Shown here piece after piece: positions 1 through 5,143 of a stretch of DNA of 5,271 nucleotides. Numbering within the stretch: the stretch's first letter is position 1; each line of letters begins with the position of its first letter. The notes beneath the pieces are model-generated. The model searched no databases and was not told the DNA's origin. It saw nothing but the letters and a program-made list of their open reading frames with translations. The translations under genes and the position numbers were made by a program. Origin of the DNA: Agromyces sp. (GTDB taxonomy: Bacteria > Actinomycetota > Actinomycetes > Actinomycetales > Microbacteriaceae); NCBI GenBank assembly GCA_031178025.1, contig JAPSJU010000162.1:1-5271 (forward strand), read 5' to 3'.

Positions 1-262
1 CGCCCGTGAGCGCGTGCAGCACGAGGATGGCGTTGTCACGGGCGGGGGAGAGCTCGCCCCAGGTCTCGTAGGCGATCCGAGCCCCGTGGAGCGTGCCTCC
101 TGCCTCGAGCGGGATGTCGCCGATGGCGACGAAGCGGCGGTCTCCGACCGGATCGCCCTCACGCCAGGCTCCCGTCGCCGGCGCCCGGCCGAGGAGCGAC
201 TGCGCTCGCGCGTCGGAGACGATGCCCGCGGGCGCCGCATCCGCCGTCGTCTGCCAGTCCAT
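1..262 (-). CDS. metX: Homoserine O-acetyltransferase MetX, N-terminal part (runs off the left edge)
   Basis: Reading the minus strand from the ATG at 262-260 gives 87 codons open to the window edge, starting MDWQTTADAA and ending in RDNAILVLHALTG. The segment ARIAYETWGE (residues 61-70) followed by NAILVLHALTG (77-87) is the characteristic opening of the MetX alpha/beta-hydrolase fold: a first strand pair, then the strand leading to the LHALTG loop. The catalytic Ser-Asp-His residues lie beyond the edge. The family enzyme transfers acetyl from acetyl-CoA to L-homoserine in the cytoplasm, giving O-acetylhomoserine, the substrate of the MetY encoded just upstream on the same strand. The start is supported by a GGGAGA Shine-Dalgarno sequence (minus strand, 277-272) nine bases before the ATG. 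No in-frame competitor looks better. The acetyl rather than succinyl specificity is inferred from the MetY partner and the actinobacterial style; the residues that decide it are not visible here. Confidence 0.93.
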   Translation of the reverse strand, partial: MDWQTTADAAPAGIVSDARAQSLLGRAPATGAWREGDPVGDRRFVAIGDIPLEAGGTLHGARIAYETWGELSPARDNAILVLHALTG

Positions 263-325
263 GCTCTCGATTCTCCCGAACGAGCGGTCGCCTCGCGCGA
301 TTGTTACGGCGGCGGGGCCGGAGAC

Positions 326-363
326 GCCGGATGCCGCGGACCGTGCGGCCCGCGGCATCCGGC
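326..363 (-). terminator. Strong GC hairpin between metY and metX (terminator or attenuator-like)
   Basis: Positions 326-339 and 350-363 are perfect 14-base inverted repeats (arm GCCGGATGCCGCGG) around a 10-base loop, lying 17 bases after the metY stop and 63 bases before the metX start. The loop can add a couple of pairs across an A-C mismatch. No U-rich tract follows on either strand, so it is not a textbook intrinsic terminator. Such U-less hairpins in GC-rich actinobacteria may terminate inefficiently, protect the 3' end of the upstream message or define a processing site. Its position suggests it sets the ratio of MetY to MetX message, which is inference. Confidence 0.6.
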
Positions 364-380
364 AGATCGCCGAGGTCGTG

Positions 381-1706
381 TCAGACGCGCGAGGCCTCCG
401 CCGCCGCGCGGGCCGCCGCGAGTCCCGCCTCGAGGTCGGCCTTCAGGTCGTCGACGTTCTCGATGCCCACGGACAGGCGCACGAGGCCGGGCGTGACGCC
501 CGTCGTGAGCTGCTGCTCGGGAGTCAGCTGCGAGTGCGTGGTCGACGCGGGGTGGATCACGAGGGACCGGACGTCGCCGATGTTCGCGAGGTGGCTGAAG
601 AGCGAGAGGTTGTCGACGAGCGCACGTCCGGCGTCGACGCCGCCCTTCAGCTCGAACGAGAGCACCGCGCCGACGCCCTTGGGGGCGTACGTGTTCGCGG
701 CGGCGTACCAGGGGCTCGAGGGCAGGCCAGAGTAGTTCACGCTGGCGACGTCGGGGTGGTTGTCGAGCCACTCCGCGATCTCCTGTGCGTTCTGCACGTG
801 GCGCTCGATGCGCAGCGACAGCGTCTCGATGCCCTGGATGAGCTGCCAGGCGCTCGCCGGGGCGATGGCCGCACCGAGGTCGCGCAGCAGCTGCACGCGC
901 GCCTTGATGATGTAGGCGAGCCCGTCGCCGACCGCCGCCGTGTAGCTCGCGCCGTGGTACGAGGGGTCGGGCTCGGTGAGGCCGGGGAACTTCTCGACGT
1001 TCTTCGACCATTCGAACGTCCCGCCGTCGACGATCACGCCGCCGATGACCGTGCCGTGTCCGCCGAGGAACTTCGTGGCCGAGTGCACGATGATGTCCGC
1101 GCCGTGCTCGAAGGGGCGGATGAGGTACGGCGTCGCGATGGTGTTGTCGACGATGAGCGGGATGCCGGCGGCGTGCGCGATGTCGGAGACCGTGCGGATG
1201 TCGAGGATGTTGATCTTCGGGTTGCCGATCGTCTCGGCGAAGAACAGCTTCGTGTTCGGTCGCACGGCGCGGCGCCACTCGTCGGCGTCGTCCTGGTTCT
1301 CGACGAACGTCGTCTCGATGCCGAGCTTGGCGAGCGTGTACTTGAAGAGGTTGTAGGTGCCGCCGTAGATCGACGAGGAGGAGACGATGTGGTCGCCCGC
1401 CTGCGCGATGTTCAGCACGGCGAAGGTCTCCGCCGCCTGGCCGGATGCCACGAGCAGGGCGCCGGTGCCCCCCTCGAGCGCGGCGAGGCGCTCCTCCACG
1501 ACGGCCTGCGTCGGGTTCTGGATGCGGGTGTAGATGTTGCCGAACTCGGCGAGCGCGAAGAGGTTCTGCGCGTGCTCGGCATTGTTGAACACGTACGAGG
1601 TCGTCTGGTAGATCGGCGTGGCGCGTGCATTCGTCACGGGGTCGGGGGCGGCGCCTGAATGCACCTGCTTGGTCTCGAAGCGCCAGTCGGCCGCGTTCTC
1701 GCTCAT
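381..1706 (-). CDS. metY: O-acetylhomoserine sulfhydrylase (O-acetylhomoserine aminocarboxypropyltransferase)
   Basis: This 441-residue protein starts MSENAADWRF and is full length for the MetY group of the Cys/Met-metabolism PLP enzymes (fold type I). It condenses O-acetyl-L-homoserine with sulfide to give L-homocysteine and acetate in the cytoplasm. Visible family landmarks are TxxxHSG near the N-terminus (T12, H16), YTRIQNPT with Y59 and R61 that hold the PLP phosphate of the neighbouring subunit, the S89-GQAA glycine loop, FAETIGNP (156-163), D187 in VDNT that pairs with the PLP ring nitrogen, and the Schiff-base lysine K212 in HSATKFLGGHG. The C-terminal domain carries SLVIHPASTTHSQL (381-394) and the arginine of LVRLSVGIE (408-416) that binds the substrate carboxylate. 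The open frame extends 53 codons further upstream, but AAGGAG (1718-1713) six bases before the ATG at 1706-1704 fixes the start. The upstream extension is arginine- and proline-rich with no family match. metX follows 118 bases downstream on the same strand, making a two-gene methionine unit. The separate cystathionine route enzymes are not in this window. Confidence 0.96.
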   Translation of the reverse strand: MSENAADWRFETKQVHSGAAPDPVTNARATPIYQTTSYVFNNAEHAQNLFALAEFGNIYTRIQNPTQAVVEERLAALEGGTGALLVASGQAAETFAVLNIAQAGDHIVSSSSIYGGTYNLFKYTLAKLGIETTFVENQDDADEWRRAVRPNTKLFFAETIGNPKINILDIRTVSDIAHAAGIPLIVDNTIATPYLIRPFEHGADIIVHSATKFLGGHGTVIGGVIVDGGTFEWSKNVEKFPGLTEPDPSYHGASYTAAVGDGLAYIIKARVQLLRDLGAAIAPASAWQLIQGIETLSLRIERHVQNAQEIAEWLDNHPDVASVNYSGLPSSPWYAAANTYAPKGVGAVLSFELKGGVDAGRALVDNLSLFSHLANIGDVRSLVIHPASTTHSQLTPEQQLTTGVTPGLVRLSVGIENVDDLKADLEAGLAAARAAAEASRV

Positions 1707-1724
1707 GGAGGTCTCCTTCTCGAG

Positions 1725-1752
1725 TCGGGTGTGCGGACCCGCCGCAACCCGA
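1725..1752 (-). promoter_or_regulatory. Hairpin in the metY 5' leader, just upstream of the Shine-Dalgarno
   Basis: On the minus strand a 6-bp outer stem (TCGGGT with ACCCGA, 1752-1747 with 1730-1725) stacks on a 5-bp inner stem (TGCGG with CCGCA, 1746-1742 with 1736-1732), with one bulged base at 1731 and a 5-base loop. It ends six bases before the AAGGAG of metY. If the promoter proposed at 1756-1784 is right, transcription would begin at about 1749, inside the left arm, so the DNA-level inverted repeat could equally be an operator over the start site. Function is inferred from position only. Confidence 0.45.
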
Positions 1753-1755
1753 GCC

Positions 1756-1784
1756 ACGTTACGGGCGCGCCCATGGGCGGGCAA
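1756..1784 (-). promoter_or_regulatory. Candidate promoter of metY
   Basis: The minus strand has TTGCCC (1784-1779, four of six matches to the vegetative -35) and TAACGT (1761-1756, fitting the actinobacterial TANNNT -10) separated by exactly 17 bases. It sits in the 118-base gap between the acyltransferase stop and the metY start, and predicts a leader of roughly 43 bases. The gap is too short, and lacks the conserved sequence blocks, for me to propose a SAM riboswitch. Confidence 0.45.
1768..1779. promoter_or_regulatory. 12-bp perfect palindrome in the metY promoter spacer (possible operator)
   Basis: CGCCCATGGGCG at 1768-1779 is a perfect dyad lying between the proposed -35 and -10 hexamers of metY. 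Methionine genes of actinobacteria are often repressed by dyad-binding regulators (McbR in Corynebacterium), but this sequence does not resemble the McbR site TAGAC-N6-GTCTA. The operator role is inferred from symmetry and location, and short GC palindromes arise by chance at this base composition. Confidence 0.3.
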
Positions 1785-1824
1785 CGACGGCCGACACACG
1801 GCGTAACCGCCCCCGATGCGCGAC

Positions 1825-2985
1825 TCAGGCGCCGGAGCCGGGACCCTTCGGCGGCTGCGGCGCATCGGGCGGCGTCGCCGGCGTGGGCGGCAGCGCCTCG
1901 GGCGGCAGCACGATCGTGCCGGTGGCCGTTGCGGGGTCGGGCCGGAGCAGCCAGCGTGCGCGCGGCTCGACGAGTGGTCGGAACAGCCGCCGCACGGGTC
2001 GCAGCGAGAGCACGACCGAGATGCCGACGCAGAGGAGCATCATCGCCGGCAGCACCCAGAACGGCTGCGCACCCGCGAGCAGGCCGGTCTCGCGGAAGGG
2101 GAAGAGCACGAAGGTGTGGAGCAGGTAGATGTACATGGTCGCGCCGCCGAACCTGGTGAACCAGTGGGCGCGGCGCGGCATGACGATGAGGAACGCCACC
2201 GCGAGCAGCATCGCGAGGAGCAGCAGGACGAGCCGGATGAGACCCGACCACGGTTCGTCGTAGCCGATCGCCTGGTAGGACTCGTCGTAGAGCATGAACC
2301 GCCGCAGCCGCAGCTCGCGCCACATCTCGATCGCGGCGGGCATGACGAGCAGCACGGCTGCGAAGAGCGCGATCGCACCGGCCCGCCACCGCCACACCAC
2401 GCCCACCGGCAGGTCGAGCCACCGGTTCGTGAGCTGCCACTGGCGCAACTGCCAGCCGAAGACGAAGAAGGGGAGCATGCCGAAGGTCCGCGAGAGCGCC
2501 AGGGTCGAGTCGATCGTCTCGGTGTAGCCCGCGCCGATCGAGATCGCGATCGCGATGAGCAGCGGGTACCGCAGCAGGACCAGGTAGGGCAGCACGATGC
2601 GCCAGACCGCGAGTGCGATGAGGAACCAGAGCGTCCACGACGCCGTGGTGTAGTCGAGCTCGAAGGCGCCGCCGAGGGCCCAGCGGATGACGGTCCAGAT
2701 CGTCTCGAAGATGACGTAGGGCAGGACGATGTCGGTGAGGATCAGGCGGAGGGCCCGGGCGTTCGGGGGACCGGACTTCGCGAAGTAGCCGCTCACCGTC
2801 ACGAACACGGCGACGTGGAACGAGTAGATGAACAGGTAGACGCTGTACGCCGCGTCGTCCTCGCCGATGAGCGGCAGGATGCCGTGACCGATCACGACGA
2901 GCGTGATGGCGATCCACCTCGCGTTGTCCCAGAGCGGCACCCGGCGGCGCCTGGCCGGGGTCGTCGGATGCGGCCTCGTCTCCAT
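1825..2985 (-). CDS. Multi-pass membrane acyltransferase (acyltransferase-3 / fucose 4-O-acetylase-like)
   Basis: The protein has 386 residues from METRPHPTTP. A short basic N-terminus (ARRRR, 11-15) precedes WDNARWIAITLVVIGHG (19-35), the hallmark first segment of acyltransferase-3 proteins, closest in wording to the fucose 4-O-acetylase-like branch. H34 is the expected essential histidine. A second landmark is FHVAVFVTVSGYF (56-68), the family's FHxxxFxxxSG element. I count about ten hydrophobic segments, near 23-41, 50-66, 84-101, 115-137, 139-152, 165-180, 202-218, 247-269, 283-297 and 308-328, so it is an inner-membrane protein. Family members move acetyl or other acyl groups onto sugars, lipids or cell-wall polymers; the acceptor here cannot be told. 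From about 350 the C-terminus is a proline-rich, apparently unstructured tail ending GPGSGA. The open frame extends 165 codons upstream through a low-complexity stretch antisense to the SDR gene. The ATG at 2985-2983 is chosen because the family match begins there. It has no clear Shine-Dalgarno; GTG and TTG codons seven and five codons upstream are alternatives. Confidence 0.88.
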   Translation of the reverse strand: METRPHPTTPARRRRVPLWDNARWIAITLVVIGHGILPLIGEDDAAYSVYLFIYSFHVAVFVTVSGYFAKSGPPNARALRLILTDIVLPYVIFETIWTVIRWALGGAFELDYTTASWTLWFLIALAVWRIVLPYLVLLRYPLLIAIAISIGAGYTETIDSTLALSRTFGMLPFFVFGWQLRQWQLTNRWLDLPVGVVWRWRAGAIALFAAVLLVMPAAIEMWRELRLRRFMLYDESYQAIGYDEPWSGLIRLVLLLLAMLLAVAFLIVMPRRAHWFTRFGGATMYIYLLHTFVLFPFRETGLLAGAQPFWVLPAMMLLCVGISVVLSLRPVRRLFRPLVEPRARWLLRPDPATATGTIVLPPEALPPTPATPPDAPQPPKGPGSGA

Positions 2986-2991
2986 CCGTCC

Positions 2992-2997
2992 ATTCAA
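2992..2997 (-). promoter_or_regulatory. Candidate -10 of a leaderless promoter for the acyltransferase
   Basis: TTGAAT on the minus strand (2997-2992) matches TATAAT at four of six bases and lies exactly six bases before the ATG at 2985. This places the expected transcription start on the A of the start codon. The gene has no convincing Shine-Dalgarno, which fits a leaderless mRNA. The best -35 at 17-base spacing is poor (CGGGCA). Confidence 0.4.
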
Positions 2998-3022
2998 CCG
3001 CACGCGCGATCGGATGCCCGTT

Positions 3023-3032
3023 CCCGATCGGG
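3023..3032. promoter_or_regulatory. 10-bp palindrome in the divergent acyltransferase/SDR spacer
   Basis: CCCGATCGGG is a perfect dyad near the middle of the 82-base region between the two divergent starts. Its core CGATCGG also occurs 18 bases to the left at 3007-3013, giving a direct-repeat spacing near two helical turns. It could bind a regulator shared by both genes. This is inference from symmetry only; at this GC content a chance origin is quite possible. Confidence 0.3.
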
Positions 3033-3035
3033 CGG

Positions 3036-3049
3036 GTGCGTCGCCGCAC
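3036..3049 (+). promoter_or_regulatory. Small hairpin before the SDR Shine-Dalgarno
   Basis: GTGCG (3036-3040) and CGCAC (3045-3049) form a 5-bp stem with a TCGC loop, ending five bases before the AGGGAG of the SDR gene. If transcribed it would sit in the 5' untranslated region. It is short and may be without function. I found no convincing -35/-10 pair for the SDR gene in this spacer. Confidence 0.2.
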
Positions 3050-3054
3050 ACGGC

Positions 3055-3060
3055 AGGGAG
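3055..3060 (+). promoter_or_regulatory. Shine-Dalgarno AGGGAG that decides the SDR start
   Basis: AGGGAG lies seven bases before the ATG at 3068 and sixteen bases before the in-frame ATG at 3077. The spacing favours translation from 3068, adding three residues (MRC) before MGVLRAVVTG. Confidence 0.55.
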
Positions 3061-3067
3061 CGGCAGA

Positions 3068-3874
3068 ATGAGGTGCATGGGTGTGCTGCGCGCGGTCGTG
3101 ACGGGGGCGAGTTCGGGGATCGGCGAGGCGACCGTCCGGGCGCTGCGGGCCGCAGGATGGGACGTCGTCGGGGTCGCCCGCCGCGAGGAGCGGCTGCGCG
3201 CGCTCGCGGAGGACACCGGCGCATCCGTGTTCGTCGCCGACCTCACCAGGCAGCGCGACGTGGACGCGCTCCGCGACCACCTCGCGGCAGCGGGCCCGAT
3301 CCATGCGCTCGTGAACAACGCCGGCGGAGCCAAGGGACTCGACTCCGTCGAGGAGTCGTCGATCGACGATTGGGCCTGGATGCTCGAGGTGAACGTGCTC
3401 GCCCTCAAGCGGGTCACGAGCGCGCTGCTGCCGCTGCTCCGTCGCGGTGCGGTCGAGCGGGGGGTCGCCGACATCGTCAACGTGACCTCGATCGCCGGAC
3501 ATGTCGCCTACGTGGGTGGGGGCGGGTACAACGCCGCCAAGTTCGCGGCGCATGCGCTCACCGAGGTGCTGCGCCTCGAATTGAACGGCGAACCGTTGCG
3601 CGTCATCGAGGTGGCACCCGGCATGGTGAAGACCGACGAGTTCGCGCTCGTGAGGTTCGGCGGCGACCGCGCCCGCGCCGACGCGGTGTACGACGACGTG
3701 CCGGAGCCGCTCGTGGCGGAGGACGTCGCGGCGGTCATCGCCGATGCCGTGCTGAAGCCACGGCACGTGGACCTCGACCTGATCGTCGTGAAGCCCGTCG
3801 CGCAGTCCGCTCCGCACCGCCTCGCGAAGGGTCCGCTCACCGTCCGCGAGCCCGGCGACGGCGGGGTCCGATGA
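3068..3874 (+). CDS. SDR-family NAD(P)-dependent oxidoreductase (YdfG-like 3-hydroxy acid dehydrogenase type)
   Basis: This is a classical short-chain dehydrogenase of 268 residues (265 if the ATG at 3077 is used). The Rossmann glycine motif TGASSGIG is at 12-19, the pair R38-R39 after the second strand suggests NADP(H) preference, DLT (58-60) contacts the adenine, NNAG is at 83-86, the catalytic-tetrad asparagine is N109, the serine is S141 in VTSIAG, and YxxxK is Y154/K158. The EVAPGMVKTDEF stretch (181-192) follows the active site as usual. The tail from EDVAAVIADAVLKP to VVKPVAQS (218-247) resembles the C-terminus of YdfG and serine/3-hydroxy acid dehydrogenases, which oxidise L-allo-threonine, serine or 3-hydroxypropionate-like substrates. 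The exact substrate here is not readable. The enzyme should be cytoplasmic and tetrameric by family. It diverges from the acyltransferase and stands 19 bases before the phosphoribosyltransferase, with no terminator between, so read-through is possible. Confidence 0.92.
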   Translation: MRCMGVLRAVVTGASSGIGEATVRALRAAGWDVVGVARREERLRALAEDTGASVFVADLTRQRDVDALRDHLAAAGPIHALVNNAGGAKGLDSVEESSIDDWAWMLEVNVLALKRVTSALLPLLRRGAVERGVADIVNVTSIAGHVAYVGGGGYNAAKFAAHALTEVLRLELNGEPLRVIEVAPGMVKTDEFALVRFGGDRARADAVYDDVPEPLVAEDVAAVIADAVLKPRHVDLDLIVVKPVAQSAPHRLAKGPLTVREPGDGGVR

Positions 3875-3881
3875 CCGCGGC

Positions 3882-3887
3882 TACCCT
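3882..3887 (+). promoter_or_regulatory. Candidate -10 of a leaderless promoter for the phosphoribosyltransferase
   Basis: TACCCT fits the TANNNT -10 consensus and lies exactly six bases before the ATG at 3894, so the mRNA would start at the start codon. There is no Shine-Dalgarno upstream of that ATG, which supports leaderless initiation. No good -35 is visible at 17 or 18 bases. The geometry is the same as for the acyltransferase on the other strand. Confidence 0.5.
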
Positions 3888-3893
3888 TGTGGG

Positions 3894-4415
3894 ATGACCT
3901 TCGATGCGAACGACGCCGCGGCGGGCGTGGACGGAATCCGTCGCGAGATCCTCGACTGGCGGGAGTTCGGGGAGGCGGCGCGATCCCTCGCGAGCGACGT
4001 GCTGCGCTCGGGCTTCCAGCCCGACGTCGTGATCGCCATCGCGCGCGGTGGGCTCCTGCTCGCCGGGGCGATCTCGTACGCGCTCGGCACCAAGGCGTGC
4101 GGCTCGATCAACGTGGAGTTCTACACGGGCATCGACGAGCGGCTGCCCGAGCCGGTGCTCCACCCGCCGATGCTCGACGCGCCGGCGCTCGGCGGGAAGC
4201 GGGTGCTGCTCGTCGACGACGTGTCGGACTCCGGCAGGACGCTCGCCAAGGTCGTCGCCCTCCTCCGCGACGAGGGCGCCGAGGTGCGCACCGCCACGCT
4301 CTACACCAAGTCGCACACCGTGCTCGCGCCCGACTTCGACTATCGCCGCACCGACGACTGGATCGTCTTCCCGTGGTCGGCGCTGCCTCCCGTCACCGTG
4401 GAGGGGGCCGCATGA
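3894..4415 (+). CDS. Phosphoribosyltransferase (type I PRTase, purine-type, COG2236-like)
   Basis: The 173-residue protein is a complete small type I phosphoribosyltransferase. DVVIAIARGGLLLAGAIS (44-61) holds the pyrophosphate-binding loop with R51-GG, and VLLVDDVSDSGRTL (104-117) is the PRPP motif with the two acidic residues D108 and D109. K139 in LYTKSH precedes the C-terminal region, where DDWIVFPW (154-161) is typical of xanthine/hypoxanthine/guanine-type and uncharacterised COG2236 enzymes. Family members join a nucleobase to PRPP, releasing pyrophosphate, in purine salvage; some relatives have no known base. Purine use here is inferred. The N-terminal LDWREFGEAARSLASDVL (20-37) is the usual leading helix, so the ATG at 3894 gives the normal length. 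No Shine-Dalgarno is present; a TACCCT -10 six bases upstream suggests a leaderless message. The stop overlaps the start of the S51 gene by four bases (ATGA), implying translational coupling. Confidence 0.9.
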   Translation: MTFDANDAAAGVDGIRREILDWREFGEAARSLASDVLRSGFQPDVVIAIARGGLLLAGAISYALGTKACGSINVEFYTGIDERLPEPVLHPPMLDAPALGGKRVLLVDDVSDSGRTLAKVVALLRDEGAEVRTATLYTKSHTVLAPDFDYRRTDDWIVFPWSALPPVTVEGAA

Positions 4416-5131
4416 GCGTGCACCTCGTGGGCGGCGGCTGGGAGGATCCGCCCGACGGCGTCGTCTACGCCGGCTTCATCCGCGAGGCGACGGCGCGTGC
4501 GTCGGCCGCGGGCCGTGACCTTCCGCGCGTCGCCGTCATCGCCGTGGGTGACGGCGACGAGGCGGAGCACGCCGCGAAGCTCATCGATGCGGCCACCCCG
4601 GGCGGCGAGTTCGCACCGCTCGTGACGGCGGTGCGCCACGACCAGGCGGTTCCCGCGACCGCGTTCGCCGACGTCGACGGCATCCTCGTCGGCGGCGGGC
4701 TCACCCCGCGCTACCGGGAGCTCCTCGAGCCGCACTTCGGCGAGCTCCGTCGTCAGGTCGCCGCCGGGGTTCCGTACCTCGGCTTCTCCGCGGGCGCCGC
4801 GATCGCCGCGGAGCGCGCCATCGTCGGCGGATGGCGGATCGGCGGCGTGCCCGTCGCCCCAGAGGCGACCGCCGAAGACCTCGACGAGCTGACGGTCGCG
4901 CCCGGCATCGGCCTCGTCGACGTCGCGATCGACGCGCACGTCGCCCAGTGGGGCACGCTCTCACGGCTCGTCGCCGCCGTGGAGGCGGCGCTCGTCGAGG
5001 GCGGGCTCGGCATCGACGAGCACACGGTGCTCATCGTGGGCGACGGCGACCTGCGGGTCGAGGGCGCCGGAAGCGTCTGGCGCGTGCTGCCGGCGGAGTC
5101 CGGCGTCGTGGTCGGCACGATCGGCGGCTGA
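4412..5131 (+). CDS. Peptidase S51 / class I glutamine amidotransferase-like protein
   Basis: The protein has 239 residues from MSVHLVGGGW. Landmarks of the S51 family (dipeptidase E, cyanophycinase) are present: GGGW at the first strand, DGILVGGGLTPRY (89-101), the nucleophile elbow GFSAGAA with S126, IDAHVAQWGTLSRL with H176 (cyanophycinases carry a similar IDxHFxxRGRxxRL block), and GLGIDEHT with E203. Characterised members cleave alpha- or beta-aspartyl peptide bonds in the cytoplasm; this branch is often labelled only 'type 1 glutamine amidotransferase-like'. Differences from the named enzymes are noteworthy: the GGGNT or GGDQ element is GGGLT here, and the usual R after the histidine block is W180. 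I therefore would not call it dipeptidase E or cyanophycinase. Translation starts at the ATG overlapping the phosphoribosyltransferase stop, with a strong GGAGG (4400-4404) seven bases ahead. No signal peptide is seen. Whether its function is tied to the preceding enzyme is unknown. Confidence 0.85.
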   Translation: MSVHLVGGGWEDPPDGVVYAGFIREATARASAAGRDLPRVAVIAVGDGDEAEHAAKLIDAATPGGEFAPLVTAVRHDQAVPATAFADVDGILVGGGLTPRYRELLEPHFGELRRQVAAGVPYLGFSAGAAIAAERAIVGGWRIGGVPVAPEATAEDLDELTVAPGIGLVDVAIDAHVAQWGTLSRLVAAVEAALVEGGLGIDEHTVLIVGDGDLRVEGAGSVWRVLPAESGVVVGTIGG

Positions 5132-5143
5132 TCCGTGGTGCCG

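Noticed and set aside
93..1658. A 521-codon plus-strand open frame opposite metY
   Set aside because: It is antisense to a clear metY and its product is arginine-, aspartate- and valine-rich without any recognisable domain, as expected when GC-rich codons are read on the wrong strand.
1800..1811. A short GGCG/CGCC hairpin after the acyltransferase stop as its terminator
   Set aside because: Only four base pairs with no U tract; too weak to support.
1707..1824. A SAM riboswitch before metY
   Set aside because: Methionine genes often carry one, but the proposed leader is only about 43 bases and I see none of the conserved SAM-I or SAM-IV core segments. A covariance search would settle it.
1707..1865. 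A 53-residue N-terminal extension of MetY
   Set aside because: The open frame continues upstream, but the extension overlaps the acyltransferase end, has no family match and would ignore the well-placed AAGGAG before the inner ATG.
2986..3480. A long N-terminal extension of the acyltransferase
   Set aside because: It is Ser/Arg/Pro-rich sequence antisense to the SDR gene, and the family match begins just after METRPHPTTP.
1703..3817. A 704-codon minus-strand open frame across the acyltransferase and SDR genes
   Set aside because: It is out of frame with the acyltransferase and antisense to the SDR, arginine/histidine-rich and without domains.
1816..3897. A 693-codon plus-strand open frame across the acyltransferase and SDR genes
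   Set aside because: It overlaps two well-supported genes on different strands and is low-complexity (R, E, D, H rich). Stop-free frames are common at this GC content.
3837..4939. Minus-strand open frames opposite the phosphoribosyltransferase and S51 genes
   Set aside because: They mirror the codon pattern of the real plus-strand genes and show no family motifs or start signals.
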